From assembly GCA_030762175.1 (NCBI GenBank), contig CM060843.1, positions 33,119,001-33,183,000 on the forward strand: 64,000 nt of DNA, read 5' to 3'. Below, in pieces: positions 27,871 through 41,631 of the stretch. A program made the position numbers and the translations under genes. The notes under the pieces are model-generated. The model saw only the letters and a list, made by a program, of their open reading frames with translations. It searched no databases and was not told the origin of the DNA. This stretch comes from Metallyticus violacea. Lineage: Eukaryota > Arthropoda > Insecta > Mantodea > Metallyticidae. Position 1 is the first letter of the stretch. Each line of letters starts with the position of its first letter.

Positions 27871-30560
27871 AACTAAACTAAACTACACTATAAACTAAAG
27901 AAAACTATAAACTAAACTATAAACTATACTAAACTATAAACTAAACTAAATTAAACTAAAGTAAAATTACCTAAACTAACCTAACCTAAGCTAAACTAAG
28001 CTAATCTAAACTAAACTAACATAACCTAACCTAACATAACCTAACATAAACTAAACTAAACTAAACTAACCTAACATAACCTAACCTAAATAACCTAATC
28101 TAAATTAAACTAAACTAACCTATGCTCACCTAACCTAAACTAAACTAAAATAAACCAAACTAAACTAAACTAATCTAAAATAGCCTAAACTAAACTATAA
28201 ACTAAACCATGAACTTAAGTATAAAATAAACTAAACTAAACTATAAACTAAAACTAAACTAAACTAAACTAAACTATCATAACCACACCTAACGAAACTA
28301 GACTAAACTAAACTAAACTAAACTAACATAAACTAAACTAAACTAAAATATAAAATAAACTAAACTATAATCTAAACTATAAACTAAACTAAATTTAACT
28401 AAAATATAAATTAAATAAACTAAATTAAACTAAACTAAACTAAATTAACCTAACCAAACCTAAACTAACTTAACCTAAACTAAACTAAACGAATCTAAAC
28501 TAAACTAAGTTAAACTAAACTAAACTAAACTATACTAAACCATAAACTAAACTAAACTATAAACTTAACTATACACTAAACTAAACTAAACTAAATTTAC
28601 GAAACTATAAACTAAACTAAAATTAGCTAAACTAACCTAACCTAACCTAACCTAACCAAACTAAACAAAACTTAACCTAAACTAAACTAAACTAAACGAA
28701 ACTAAACTAAACTAACCTAACCTAAACTAAACTAAACTAAACTCACCTAACATAACCTAACCTAAACTAAACTAAACTAAACTAAACTAATCTAAACTAA
28801 ACTAATTTAAACTATAAACTAAACTATAAACTAAACTAAACTAAACGAAAATAAACTAAACTAAACTATGCTAACCTAACCTAACCTAAACTAAACTAAA
28901 CTAATCTAACCTAACCTAACCTAATCTAAACTACATTAAACTAAACTAAATTAAACTTAACTAAACTAAAGTAACCTAACTTCACCTAACCTAACCTAAC
29001 CTAAACAAAACTAAACTTACCTAACCTAACCTAACCTAACGTAAACTATACTAATCTAAACTAAACTAACTAAGCTTAAATAAACTAAACTAAACTGAAC
29101 TAAACTATCCTAACCTAAATTAAATTAATCTAACCTAACCTAAACTAACCGAAACAAAAGTAAACTAAACTGTAAACTAAACTATAAATTAAACTAAACT
29201 AAACTATAAATTATCTAAACTAAACTAAACTATGCTAAACTAAAGTAACCTGACTTAACCTAACTTAACCTAAACTAAAATAAATTAACCTAACCTAACG
29301 TAACGTAAAGTAAACTAATTGAAAATAAACTAACTAAGCTAATCTAAACTAAACTACACTAAACTAAACTATACTAAACTATATACTTAACTATAAATTA
29401 AACTAAACTAATTAATAAACTAAACTATAAACTAAACTAAACATAACTAAACTAAACTAAACTAACTTAACCTAACATAACCTAACGTAACCGAACCTAA
29501 CCTAAACGAAACTAAACTAAACTAAACTACACTATAAACTAAAGTAAACTATAAACTAACTATAAATTATACTAAACTATAAACTAAACTAAACTAAACT
29601 AAAGTAAAATAACCTAAATTAACCTAACCTAAGCTAAACTAAGCTAAACTTACATAACCTGACCTAACTCAACCTAAACTAACATAAACTAAACTAAACT
29701 AACCTAACATAACCTAACCTAAATAATCTAATCTAAATTAAACTAAACTACCCTGTGCTCACCTAACCTAAACTAAACTAAAATAAACCAAACTAAACTA
29801 AACTAAACTAACCTAACCCAACCTAAACTAAACCAAGCTAAACTAAACTAAACTATAAACCAAACAAAACTTAACTAAACTAAACTAAACGAAACTAAGC
29901 TAACCTAACCTAACCTAAACTAAACTAACCTAACCTAAAGAAAACTAAACAAAACTAAAGTAAACTAAACTAAACTAATCTAAACTAAACTAACCTAACC
30001 TAACCTAACCTAACCGAACGTAACCTAACCTAAACTAAATTATAAACTAAACTAAACTACCCTAACCAAACCTAACCTAAACTAAAATAAACTAAACTAA
30101 TCTAACCTACCCTAAACTAAACTAAACTAAACTAAACTATACTAAACTATAAACTAAACTAAACTAAACTATATGCTAAACTAAACTAAAGTATAAATTA
30201 ACTAAACTAAACTAAACTTAACTAAAGTAACCTGACCTAACCTAACCTAACCTAAACTAAACTAAATTAACCTAACCTAAGCTAACCTGAGCTAAATTAT
30301 ACTAAACTAAACTAAATTAAACTAAACAAAGGTATAAACTTAACCATAAACTAAACGAAACTAAACTATAAACTAAACTAAACTAAACTAAATTGTACAG
30401 TAAATAAAATTTAATTAAACTAAATTAAAATAAACTCAACTAAACTGAACTATAAACTAAACTAAACAAATCTAAACTATAAACTATACTAAACTAAAGT
30501 AAATTTACCTAAACTAACCTGACATATCCTAAACTGAACTAAACTAAATTAAATTAATCT
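27871..30560 (+). repeat. Block J, common modules with landmarks A and B
   Basis: Left of this block is the point whose counterpart in the second copy (42,808) is a junction. Landmark A is at 28,171-28,225 with ACCATGAACTTAAG, and the module after it resembles 18,700-20,000 and 61,300-61,700. Landmark B at 30,391 carries TAAATAAAAT in place of TAAAGAAAAT. Beyond it the array becomes more divergent. No gene or element detected. Confidence 0.75.
30391..30416 (+). repeat. Landmark B, copy 4 (variant)
   Basis: One base of the core differs (G to T in TAAAGAAAAT). Its 3' side leads into the divergent stretch after 30,560, unlike the other six copies. Confidence 0.8.
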
Positions 30561-33500
30561 TAACTATAAACTAAACTATAAACTAAACTAAACTAAACTA
30601 AACAAATCTAAATTATAAACTAAACTAAACTAAAGTAAACTAACCTAAACTAACCTGACATAACCTAAACTCAACTAAACTAACTAACTAACCTAAACGA
30701 AACTAAACTAAACTAAACTAATCTAACCTAATCTAACCTAAACGAAACTAAACTTAACTAAACTAAACTATAAACAAAACTATAAACTAAACTACACTAA
30801 ACTAAACTAAACAAATCTAAACTATAAACTAAACTAAACTCAACTAAAGTAAACTAACCTAAACTAACCTGACATAACTTAAACTGAATTAAAGTAAACT
30901 AACCTAACCTAACCTAAACTAAACTAAACTAAATTCACTAAACTAAACTAAACTAAACTAACCTAACCTAACCTAAATTAACCTAAACTAAACTTAACTA
31001 AACTAAACTATAAACTAAACTAAACTAAACTATAAACAAAATTATAATCTAACTAAATTAAATTTTACTAACCTAACCTAACCTAAACTAACCTAAAATA
31101 AACTAAACTAACCGAACCTAACCTAACCAAACCAACCCTAACCTAACCTAAACTAAACTAAACTAACCTAAACTAAAATAAAGTAAACTAAACTAACCTA
31201 ACCTAACCTAACCTAAACTAAACTAAACTAAGCTAACCTAACCTAAACTAAACTAAACTAAACGAAACAGAACTAATCTAAACCAAACCAAACGAAACTA
31301 AACTAAACCATAAACTAAACTATAAACTAAACTAAACTAAATTATAAACTAAACTATATACTAAACTAAACTAAATTAAAATAAATTAAACAAAACTAAT
31401 TAAACAAAACTAAACTATACTAAACTAAACTAAACTGAACTATAAACTAAACTATAAACTAAACGAGACAAATCTAAACTAAACTAAACTAAACTACACT
31501 AACCTAACCTAACATAACCTAACCCAACCTAACTTAACCTATCCTAACCTAAACCAAACTAAACTAAACTAAAATAAACTAACCTAACCTAAACTAAACT
31601 ATAATAAATTAAATTAACTTAACCTAATATAAACTGAACTCAAATAAACTAAACTAAACTAACCTAACCTAAACTAACCTAACCTAACCTAAACTTAACT
31701 TAAGTAAACTAAACTAAACTAATCTAAACTAAAATAATTTAAACAATAAACTAAATTATAAACTAAACTAAACTAAAATAAAGTAAACTAAACTATCCTA
31801 ACCTAACCTAACATAATCTAAACTAAACTAATCTAACCTAACCTAACCTAACCTAAACTACACTAAACTAAACTAAATTATAAACTAAACTAAACTATAA
31901 ATAAACTAAAGTAAACTAAACTAAATTAAACAAAAGTAAACTAAAGTAACCTATCTTCACCTAACCTAACCTAACCTAAACTACATTAAACTGAACTAAA
32001 CTATCCTAACCTAACCTAACCGATACTAAACTAAACTAAACTAAAATGTAAACTAAACTATAAACTAAATTAAACTAAACTATAAATTATCTAAACTAAA
32101 GTAAACTAAGCTAAACTAAAGTAACCTAACTTAACCTAACCTAACCTAAACTAAAATGAATTAAATTAACCTAACCTAACTTAACGTAACGTAAACTAAA
32201 CTAATCCAAAATAAACTAACAAAGGTAATCTAAACTAAACTAAACTAAACTATACTAAACTATATACTTAACTACAAACTAAACTAAACTAATTAATAAA
32301 CCAAACTATAAACTAAACTAAACATAACTAAACTAAACTAAACTAAACTAAACTAAACTAACTTAACCTAACATAACCTAATGTAACCGAACCTAACCTA
32401 AACGAAACGAAACTAAACTAAACTAAACTACACTATAAACTAAACTAAACTATAAACTAAACTATAAACTATACTAAACTATTAACTAAAATAAATTAAC
32501 TAAACTAAACTACCCTAAACTAACCTAACCTAAACTAAATTAAATAAACTAACCTAAATTACCTAACAAAAATTAACTAAACTAAACTAAACTATTCTAA
32601 ATCCAACTAAATTAAACTAAACTAAATTAACTAACCTAACCTAACTTAACCTAACCAAACCTAACCTAAACTAAACTAAACTATACTTACCTAACCTAAC
32701 CTAATCTAACCTAACGTAACCTAACCTAAACAAAACTTAACTAAACTAAACTAAAACTAAACTAAAATAAACTAAATTAAAATAAATCAAACTAAACTAC
32801 ACTAAATTAAACTATAAACTAAACTAAACTAAACTACAAAATAAACTATAAACTTAACTAAAAAAAACTAAACTAAACTAAACTAAACTAAACTAACCTA
32901 ACCTAACATAACCTAATTTAAACTAAATTAAACTAAACTAAACTAAAGTATAAACTAAACTAAACTAAACTATAAACTAAATTATAAACTAAACTAAACT
33001 ATAAATTAACTAAACTAAATTAAACTAAACTAACCTAACCTAACCTAAATTAACCTAACCTAATCTAATCTAAACTAAACTAATCTAACCTAACCTAATC
33101 TAGCCCAAACTAAACTAATCTAATCTAAATTAACCAACCTAAACTAAACAAAACTAAACCAAACTAAACCATAAACTAATCTATAAACTAAACTAAACTA
33201 AACTATAAACCAAACTGTAAACTAAACTTAACTAAACTATACTGTAAACTAAACTAAACTTAACTAAACTTAACTAAACTAAACTAAACTAACCCAAAAT
33301 AACCTAACTTAAATTAACCTAACATAACCTAACCGAAACTAAACTAAACTAAATTAAACTTACTTAACCTAAACTAAACTAAACTAAACTATACTAAACT
33401 AATCTAAACTAAACTGCACTATAAACTAAACTATAAACTAAACTAGACTATAATCTTAACTGTAAACTAAATTAAACTATAAACTAAACTATAAACTAAA

Positions 33501-34310
33501 TTTAACTAAACTAAACTAAACGAACCTAACCCAACTTAACCTAACTTAATCTAAACTAAAATAAAGTAAACTAAGCTAACCTAAACTATCCTAGCCTAAC
33601 CTAACCTAAATGAAACTAAACTATATACTAAACTTAACTAAATTAAAAAAACTAAACTAAACTAAACTATAAACTAAACGAAACTAAATTAAACTAACCT
33701 AACCTAACACAACCTAACCTATATTAAGCTTACCTAACGTAAACTAAACTAAACTACTATAATAAACTAAACTAACCTAACCTAACCTAACATAACCTAG
33801 CCTAAACTAACGTAACCTAAACTAAAAAAAACTAACCTAACCTAAACTAACCTAAACTAAACTAAACTAAACTAACCTAACCTAACCTAACCTAAATTAA
33901 CTAAACTAAACTAAACTAAACCAAACTAAACTAAACTAAACCAAACTAAACTAAACTAAACTAAACCATAAACTAAACTATATACTAAACTAAATTAAAT
34001 TATAAACTAAACTATAATCTAAACTAAAATAAACTAAATTAAAATAAATTAAACTAAACTAAATTAAACAAAACTAATCTATACTAAACTAAACTAATTT
34101 TAACTATTAACTAAACTATAAACTAAACTATAATCTAAACTATTAACTAAACTAAACTAAAGTATAAACTAAAATATACTAAAATAAACTAAACTAAACT
34201 ATCCTAACCTAACCTAACCTAACCTAACCTAAACTTAACTAAACTAATATAATCTAACCTTACCTAAACTAAACAAAACTAAACTAAACTAAACTATAAA
34301 CTAAACTAAA
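30561..34310 (+). repeat. Divergent satellite core with few close matches in the window
   Basis: The same units are present, but the variant order is mostly private. Part of 31,040-32,480 follows the common module loosely (AACGAGACAAATC at 31,462; ACAGAACTAATCTAAACC at 31,267, lacking the CGATT of landmark D). For 32,480-34,310 I found no near-identical partner. Private variants include ATATTAAGCTTACC (33,721), TATAATCTTAAC (33,450) and AACACAACC. Such private order suggests an older segment, or a module whose other copies are outside the window. Nothing other than repeats is visible. Confidence 0.7.
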
Positions 34311-34620
34311 CCATAAACTAAACTAAAATAAACTAAACTATAAATTATCTAAACTAAACTAAACTAAAGTAACCTAACTCAACCTAACCTAACCTAACGT
34401 AAACTAAACTAAACTTACCGAATCTAATTCAAACTAAACTAAACTAGAAACTAAAGTAAACTATAAACTAAACTATAAACTAAACTAAACTAAACTAAAT
34501 TAAAAATTATCTAAACTAAACTAAACTAAACTAAAGTAACCTAACTTAAACTAACCTAACCTAACCTAAACTAAACTAAACTAAACTAACTTAACCTAAC
34601 ATAACCTAACGTAACCGAAC

Positions 34621-34740
34621 CTAACCTAAACTAAACTAAACTAAACTAAGCTAACCTAACCTAACCTAACCTAACCTAACCTAACCTAAACTAAACTAAA
34701 CTAAACTAAGCTAAGCTAACCTAACCTAACCTAACCTAAC
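34621..34740 (+). repeat. 60-bp tandem duplication, one mismatch
   Basis: Bases 34,621-34,680 and 34,681-34,740 are identical except C at 34,655 against G at 34,715. The first copy carries a run of seven CCTAA units ending at 34,689, the longest I noticed. Length is 12 units, in register. Confidence 0.93.
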
Positions 34741-35389
34741 CTAACATAACCTAAGAGAAACTAAAATAAACTAAAATAAATTAACAATAAATTGAACTAC
34801 AAACCAAAATAAAATATAAACTAATTTATAAACTATACTAAACTAAACTAAAGTAAACTAAATTAAAGTAAACTAAACTAAACTACACTAAATTAAACAA
34901 TAAACTAAACTAAATTAAACTACAAAATAAACTATAAACTTAGCTAAACAAAACTAAACTTAACTAAACTACACTAACCTAACCTAACCTAACCTAACCT
35001 AACTGAAATTAAAGTAAACTAAAATAAAGTATGAACTAAACTAAAGTGAACTATAAACTAAATTATAAACTAAACTTAACTAAACTAAACTGTAAACTAA
35101 ACAAAACTTAACTAAACTTAACTATACTAAACTAAACTAAACTAAGCTAACCTAAACTAACTTAATGTAACCTAATCTAACCTAACGGAAACTAAACTAA
35201 ACTAAACTAATCTAACCTAATCTAACTTAAACTAATCTAACCTAAACTGAACTATAAACTAAAGTAAACTATATACTAATCTATAAATTAAACTTAACTA
35301 AACTAAACCATAAATTATCTAAACTAAACTAAACTAAGCTAAAGTAACCTAACTTAACCTAACCTAACCTAATTAAACTAAACTAAACG

Positions 35390-35433
35390 AACCTAACCTA
35401 CGTTAACTTACGTTAGGTTAGGTTTAACGTAAG
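35390..35433. repeat. Polarity-flipped hairpin 2 (decayed form)
   Basis: AACCTAACCTA (35,390-35,400) pairs perfectly with TAGGTTAGGTT (35,414-35,424) across a 13-base loop. A second pairing joins CTTACGTT with AACGTAAG (35,426-35,433). Compared with the forms at 23.15 and 37.3 kb, the right arm has lost CCTAACGT and the G-rich arm reads TTAGGTTAGG. Confidence 0.88.
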
Positions 35434-35640
35434 CTATACTAATCTAAAATAAACAAACAAAGCTAAACTAAACTAAACTAAACTATATACTTAACTATAA
35501 ACTAAACTAATAAATAAACTAAAATATACTAAACTATAAACTAAACTAAACTTAACTAAACTAGACTAAACTGAACTAAACTAAACTAACATAAGCTAAC
35601 ATAACCTAACGTAACCGAACCTAACCTAAACTAAACTAAA

Positions 35641-35770
35641 CTAAGCTAATCCAACCTAACCTAACCTAACATAATTTAAACGAAACTAAACTAAACTAAA
35701 CTAAACTAAGCTAATCCAACCTTACCTAACCTAACATAATTTAAACGAAACTAAACTAAACTAAACTAAA
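35641..35770 (+). repeat. 65-bp tandem duplication
   Basis: The segment beginning CTAAGCTAATCC at 35,641 is repeated at 35,706, 13 units later. The second copy has one visible change (CCTTACC for CCTAACC). The counterparts at 8,101 and 47,717 have it once, so the duplication is private to this block. Confidence 0.9.
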
Positions 35771-36586
35771 CTATCAACTACACTATACACAGAACTAAAC
35801 TATAAACTAAACTGTAAACTATACTGAACTATTAACTAAAATAAATTAACTAAACTATACTAACCTAAAATTACCTAACCTAACCTAAATACAATTAAAC
35901 TAAACTAACCTAACCTAACCTAAACTTAACTAAACTAAACTTAAATAACCTAACCTGACCTAACTATATCTAACCTAAACTAAACTAAACTAAACTAAAC
36001 TAAACTAAATTAAGTAAACTAAATTAAATTAAACTAAACTAAACTAAACTAAACTAAACTAACCTAACCTAACATTAACTAAACTAAACTAAACTAAAAT
36101 AAACTAAACTAAACTAACATAATCTAACCTAACCTAATCTAAACTAAGCTAAATTAAACTAAAAGAAACTAAACTAAACTATAAATCAAACTATAAATTA
36201 AACTAAACTAAACCATAAACTAAAATATAAATTAAATTACACTAAACTAAAATATAAATTGAACTAAACATAAATAAAGTAAGCTAAACTAACCTAAGGT
36301 AAACTAACCTAATCTAACCTAACCTAACCTAAACTAAACTAAACCAAACTAACCTAACCTAACCTACCCTAACCTAACCAAACCTAAACGAAACTAAACT
36401 AAACTAAATAAAAAATAACTAAACTAAACTAAACTAAACCATAAACAAAATTATTAACTAAAGTAAACGAAAGCATAAACTAAACTTTAAACTAAAATAA
36501 ACTAAACTAAACTAAACCATAAACTAAAGTAAACTAAACTAAACTATAAATTAAACTAAACTAAACTTAACTAACCTAACCTAACT

Positions 36587-36686
36587 TAATCTAACCTAAA
36601 CTAAACTAAACTAAGCTAACCTAAATTAACATAACCTAATCTAACCTAAACTAAACTAAACTAAGCTAACCTAAATTAACATAACC
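36587..36686 (+). repeat. 50-bp tandem duplication, second location
   Basis: TAATCTAACC starts at 36,587 and 36,637, the same doubled segment as at 8,982. Its presence in three related modules shows that the doubling predates their separation. Confidence 0.85.
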
Positions 36687-37290
36687 TAACCTAACCTAAA
36701 CGAAACTAAACTATAAACTAAACTAAACTAAACTAAACTAAACTAAAGTAAAATAACCTAAACTAACCTAACCTAAGCTAAACTAAGCTAAACTAAACTA
36801 GACTAACATAACCTAACCTAACCTAAACTAACATAAACTAAACTAAACTAAACTAAACTAACCTAACCTAACCTAACCTAACCTAAACTAAACTAAACTA
36901 AAACTGAAACTAAAGTAAACTAAAATAAAGTATGAACTAAACTAAACTGAACTATAAACTAAATTATAAACTAAACTTAACTAAACTAAACTGTAAACTA
37001 AACAAAACTTAACTAAACTTAACTATACTAAACTAAACTAAACTAAGCTAACCTAAACTAACTTAATGTAACCTAATCTAACCTAACCGAAACTAAACTA
37101 AACTAAACTAATCTAACCTAATCTAACTTAAACTAATCTAACCTAAACTGAACTATAAACTAAAGTAAACTATATACTGATTTATAAATTAAACTTAACT
37201 AAACTAAACCATAAATTATCTAAACTAAACTAAACTAAGCTAAAGTAACCTAACTTAACCTAACCTAATCTAATTAAACTAAACTAAACG

Positions 37291-37344
37291 AACCTAACTT
37301 ACGTTAGCTTACGTTAAGTTAGGTTTAACCTAACGTAACGTAAG
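37291..37344. repeat. Polarity-flipped hairpin 3
   Basis: The arms CTTACGTTAAGTTAGGTT (37,308-37,325) and AACCTAACGTAACGTAAG (37,327-37,344) surround a single T, identical to hairpin 1. AACCTAACTT at 37,291-37,300 gives the alternative pairing. The flank differs from hairpin 1 by CTATACTAATC for CAATACTAATC. Confidence 0.92.
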
Positions 37345-38994
37345 CTATACTAATCTAAAATAAACAAACTAAGCTAAACTAAACTAAACTAAACTAAACT
37401 ATATACTTAACTATAAACTAAACTAATAAATAAACTAATACAAACTAAACTATAAACTAAACTAAACTTAACTAAACTAGACTAAACTAAACTAAACTAA
37501 TCTAACATAAGCTAACATAACAACGTAACCGAACCTAACCTAAACTAAACTAAACTAAGCTAATCCAACCTAACCTAACCTAACATAACCTAAACGAAAC
37601 TAAACTAAACTAAACTATAAACTACACTACAAACTGAACTAAACTATAAACTAAACTGTAAACTATACTGAACTATTAACTAAAATAAATTAACTAAACT
37701 ATACTAACCTAAAATTACCTAACCTAACCTAAATAGAATTAAACTAAACTAACCTAACCTAACCAAACCTAAACGAAACTAAACTAAACTAAATAAAACA
37801 TAATTAAACTAAACTAAACTAAACCATAAACAAAATTATTAACTAAAGTAAACGAAAGTATAAACTAAACTTTAAACTAAAATAAACTAAACTAAACTAA
37901 ACTATAAACTAAAGTAAACTAAACTAAACTATAAATTTAACTAAACTTAACTTAACTAAACTAAACTTAACTAACCTTACCTAACTTAATCTAACCTAAA
38001 CTAAACTAAACTAAGCTAACATAAATTAACATAACCTAACCTAACCTAAACGAAACCAAACTAAACTAAACTAAAATAAATTAAACAAAACTAAACTAAA
38101 GCAAACTAAACAATAAACTAAACTAAACTTAACTAAACTAAACTATAAAATAAACTATAAAATAAACTAAATAAACTAAACTAAACTAAACAATACTAAA
38201 TTAACCTAACCTAACCTATTCTAAACTAAAATAAACTATACTAAACTAATCCAAAATAGCCTAAACTAAACTATAAACTAGATTATAAACTAAACGATAA
38301 ACTTAAGTATTCACAAAACTAAAATAAACTATAAATTAAAAATAAACTAAACTAAACTATTCTAACCCAAACTAACTTAACCTAAAATAAACTAAACTAA
38401 ACTAACCTAACCTAAACTAAACAAAACTATAATCTAAACTATAAACTAAACTAAATTTAACTAAACTATAAATTAACTACACTAAATTAAAATAAAATGA
38501 ACTAAACTAACCTAACCAAGCCTAACCTAACCTAAACAAAACTAAACTAAACTAACTTAACCCAATCTAACCTAACCTTATTTACCCTAAACTAAACGAA
38601 ACTAAACTAAACTAAGCAAAAACTAAACTAAACTAAACTAAAATATACTAAACTATAAAATAAACTATAAACTAAACTAAACTATAAACCTAACTATACA
38701 CTAAATTAAACTAAAATAAATTACCGAAACTATAAACTAAACTAAACTTAGCTAAACTGAACTAAACTAAACTAACCTAAACAACCTAACCTGATCTAAA
38801 CAAAACTAAACTAAATTAAACTAATCTAAATTAAACAAAACTAAACTAAACTAAATTAAACAAAACTAAACTAAACTAAATTAAACTAAACCAAACTTAA
38901 CTAAACTAAACTATATTATAAACTAAATAAACAAAACTAAACTAAACTTTACTAAATTAACCTAAACAAACCTAACCTAAACTAAACCAAACTA

Positions 38995-40531
38995 AACTAA
39001 ACTAATCTAAAATAGCCTAAACTAAACTATAAACTAAACTATGAACTTAAGTATAAAATAAACTAAACTAAACTATAAACTAAAACTAAACTAAACTAAA
39101 CTATCCTAACCACACCTAACCGAAACTAAACTAAACTAAACTAAACTAACCTAACATTAACTAAACTAAACTAAAATATAAAATAAAATAAACTATAATC
39201 TAAACTATAAACTAAACTAAATTTAACTAAACTATAAATTAAATAAACTAAATTAAAATAAACTAAACTAAATTAACCTAACCTAACCTAACCTAACGTA
39301 AACTAAACTAAACTAAATTAAACTCACCTAACCTAACCTAAACTAAACTAAATTAAATTAACCTAACCTAATACAAACTGAACTTAACTAAACTAAACTA
39401 CACTAACCAAACCTAACATAACCTAACCTAACCTAACCTAAACTAAACTTAAGTAAACTAAACTAAACTAAACTAATCTGAACTAAACTAATTTGAACTA
39501 TAAACTAAACTAAACTAAAATGAACTAAACTAAACTATCCTAAACTAACCTAACCTAAACTAAACTAATCTAACCCAACCTAACCTAATCTAAACCACAC
39601 TAAACTAAACTAAATTATAAACTAAACTAAACTATAAATAAACTAAAATTATCTAAACTAAACTAAACTATGCTAAACTAAAGTAACCTGACTAAACCTA
39701 ACCTGACCTAAATTAAAATAAATTAACCTAACCTAACGTAACGTAAAGTAAACTAATCCAAAATAAACTAAACTAATCTAAAATAGCCTAAACTAAACTA
39801 TAAACTAAACTATGAACTTAAGTATAAAATAAACTAAACTAAACTATAAACTAAAACTAAACTAAACTAAACTATCCTAACCACACCTAACCGAAACTAA
39901 ACTAAACTAAACTAAACTAACCTAACATTAACTAAACTAAACTAAAATATAAAATAAAATAAACTATAATCTAAACTATAAACTAAACTAAATTTAACTA
40001 AACTATAAATTAAATAAACTAAATTAAAATAAACTAAACTAAATTAACCTAACCTAACCTAACGTAAACTAAACTAAACTAAATTAAACTCACCTAACCT
40101 AACCTAAACTAAACTAAATTAAATTAACCTAACCTAATACAAACTGAACTTAACTAAACTAAACTACACTAACCAAACCTAACATAACCTAACCTAACCT
40201 AACCTAAACTAAACTTAAGTAAACTAAACTAAACTAAACTAATCTGAACTAAACTAATTTGAACTATAAACTAAACTAAACTAAAATGAACTAAACTAAA
40301 CTATCCTAAACTAACCTAACCTAAACTAAACTAATCTAACCCAACCTAACCTAATCTAAACCACACTAAACTAAACTAAATTATAAACTAAACTAAACTA
40401 TAAATAAACTAAAATTATCTAAACTAAACTAAACTATGCTAAACTAAAGTAACCTGACTAAACCTAACCTGACCTAAATTAAAATAAATTAACCTAACCT
40501 AACGTAACGTAAAGTAAACTAATCCAAAATA
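38995..40531 (+). repeat. 0.77-kb direct tandem duplication (about 38,995-39,765 and 39,766-40,531)
   Basis: Landmark A (ATGAACTTAAG) is at 39,041 and 39,812, offset 771. Near the right ends AACGTAACG is at 39,735 and 40,501, offset 766. The 5-base change is one CCTAA unit lost in the second copy. At the internal junction AACTAATCCAAAATAAAC runs into CTAATCTAAAATAGCC instead of continuing to CTAACTAAGC. The first block (24,801-25,570) has a single copy. The copies look almost identical, so the event is young. Confidence 0.92.
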
Positions 40532-41605
40532 AACTAACTAAGCTAATCTAAACTAAACTACACTAAACTAAACTATACTAAACTATATACTTAATTATAA
40601 ACTAAACTAAACTAATTAATAAACTAAACTATAAACTAAACTAAACATAACTAAACTAAACTAAACTAAACTAACTTAACCTAACATAACCTAACGTAAC
40701 CGAACCTAACCTAAACGAAACGAAACTAAACTAAACTAAACTACAATATAAACTAAAGTAAACTATAAACTAAACTATAAACTATACTAAACTATAAACT
40801 AAACTAAACTAAACTAAAGTAAAATAACCTAAACTAACCTAACCTAAGCTAAACTAAGCTAAACTAAACTAAACTAACATAACCTAACCTAACCTAACCT
40901 AAACTAACATAAACTAAACTAAACTAAACTAACTTTAACATAACCTAACCTAAATAACCTAATCTAAATTAAACTAAACTAACCTATGCTCAAAAACCTA
41001 AACTAAACTAAAATAAACCAAACTAAACTAAACTAAACTAACCTAACCCAACCTAAACTAAACCAAGGTAAACTAAACTAAACTAAATTATAAACTAAAC
41101 AAAACTTAACTAAGCTAAACTAAACCAAAATACACTAACCTAACCTAACCTAAACAAAACTAAACTAAAGTAAAGTAAACTAAACTAATCTAAACTAAAC
41201 TAACCTAACCTAACCTAACCTAACCTAACGTAACCTAACCTAAACTAAACTATAAACTTAACTAAACTACCCTAACCAAATCTAACCTATACTAAAATAA
41301 ACTAAACTAATCTAACCTACCCTAAACTAAACTAAACTAAACTATACTATACTATAAACTAAACTAAACTAAACTATATGCTAAACTAAACTAAAGTATA
41401 AATTAACTAAACTAAACTAAACTTAACTAAAGTAACCAAACCTAACCTAACCTAACCTAACCTAACGTAAACTAAACTAAATTAACCTAACTTAAGCTAA
41501 CCTGAGCTAAACTATACTAAACTAAACTAAATTAAACTAAACAAGAGTATAAACTTAACCATAAACTAAACTAAACTAAACTATAAACTAAACTAAACTA
41601 AACTA

Positions 41606-41631
41606 AATTGTACAGTAAAGAAAATTTAATT
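41606..41631 (+). repeat. Landmark B, copy 5
   Basis: Core identical to copy 3 at 26,641. The offset of 14,965 there reflects the 0.77-kb duplication upstream. Confidence 0.85.

Larger units (their letters stand above)
34311..36710 (+). repeat. Patchwork block L: four module fragments with fresh tandem duplications
   Basis: Bases 34,311-34,570 follow the landmark C module (ACCGAATCTAATTC at 34,417). A 60-bp duplication follows at 34,621-34,740. Bases 34,985-35,640 match 22,740-23,400 and 36,900-37,560, including the AAAGTATGAAC variant and a decayed hairpin. Bases 35,641-36,710 match 8,101-9,110 and 47,717-48,715, with the first 65 bases doubled. The block therefore joins material from at least three module families within 2.4 kb. 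Confidence 0.8.
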
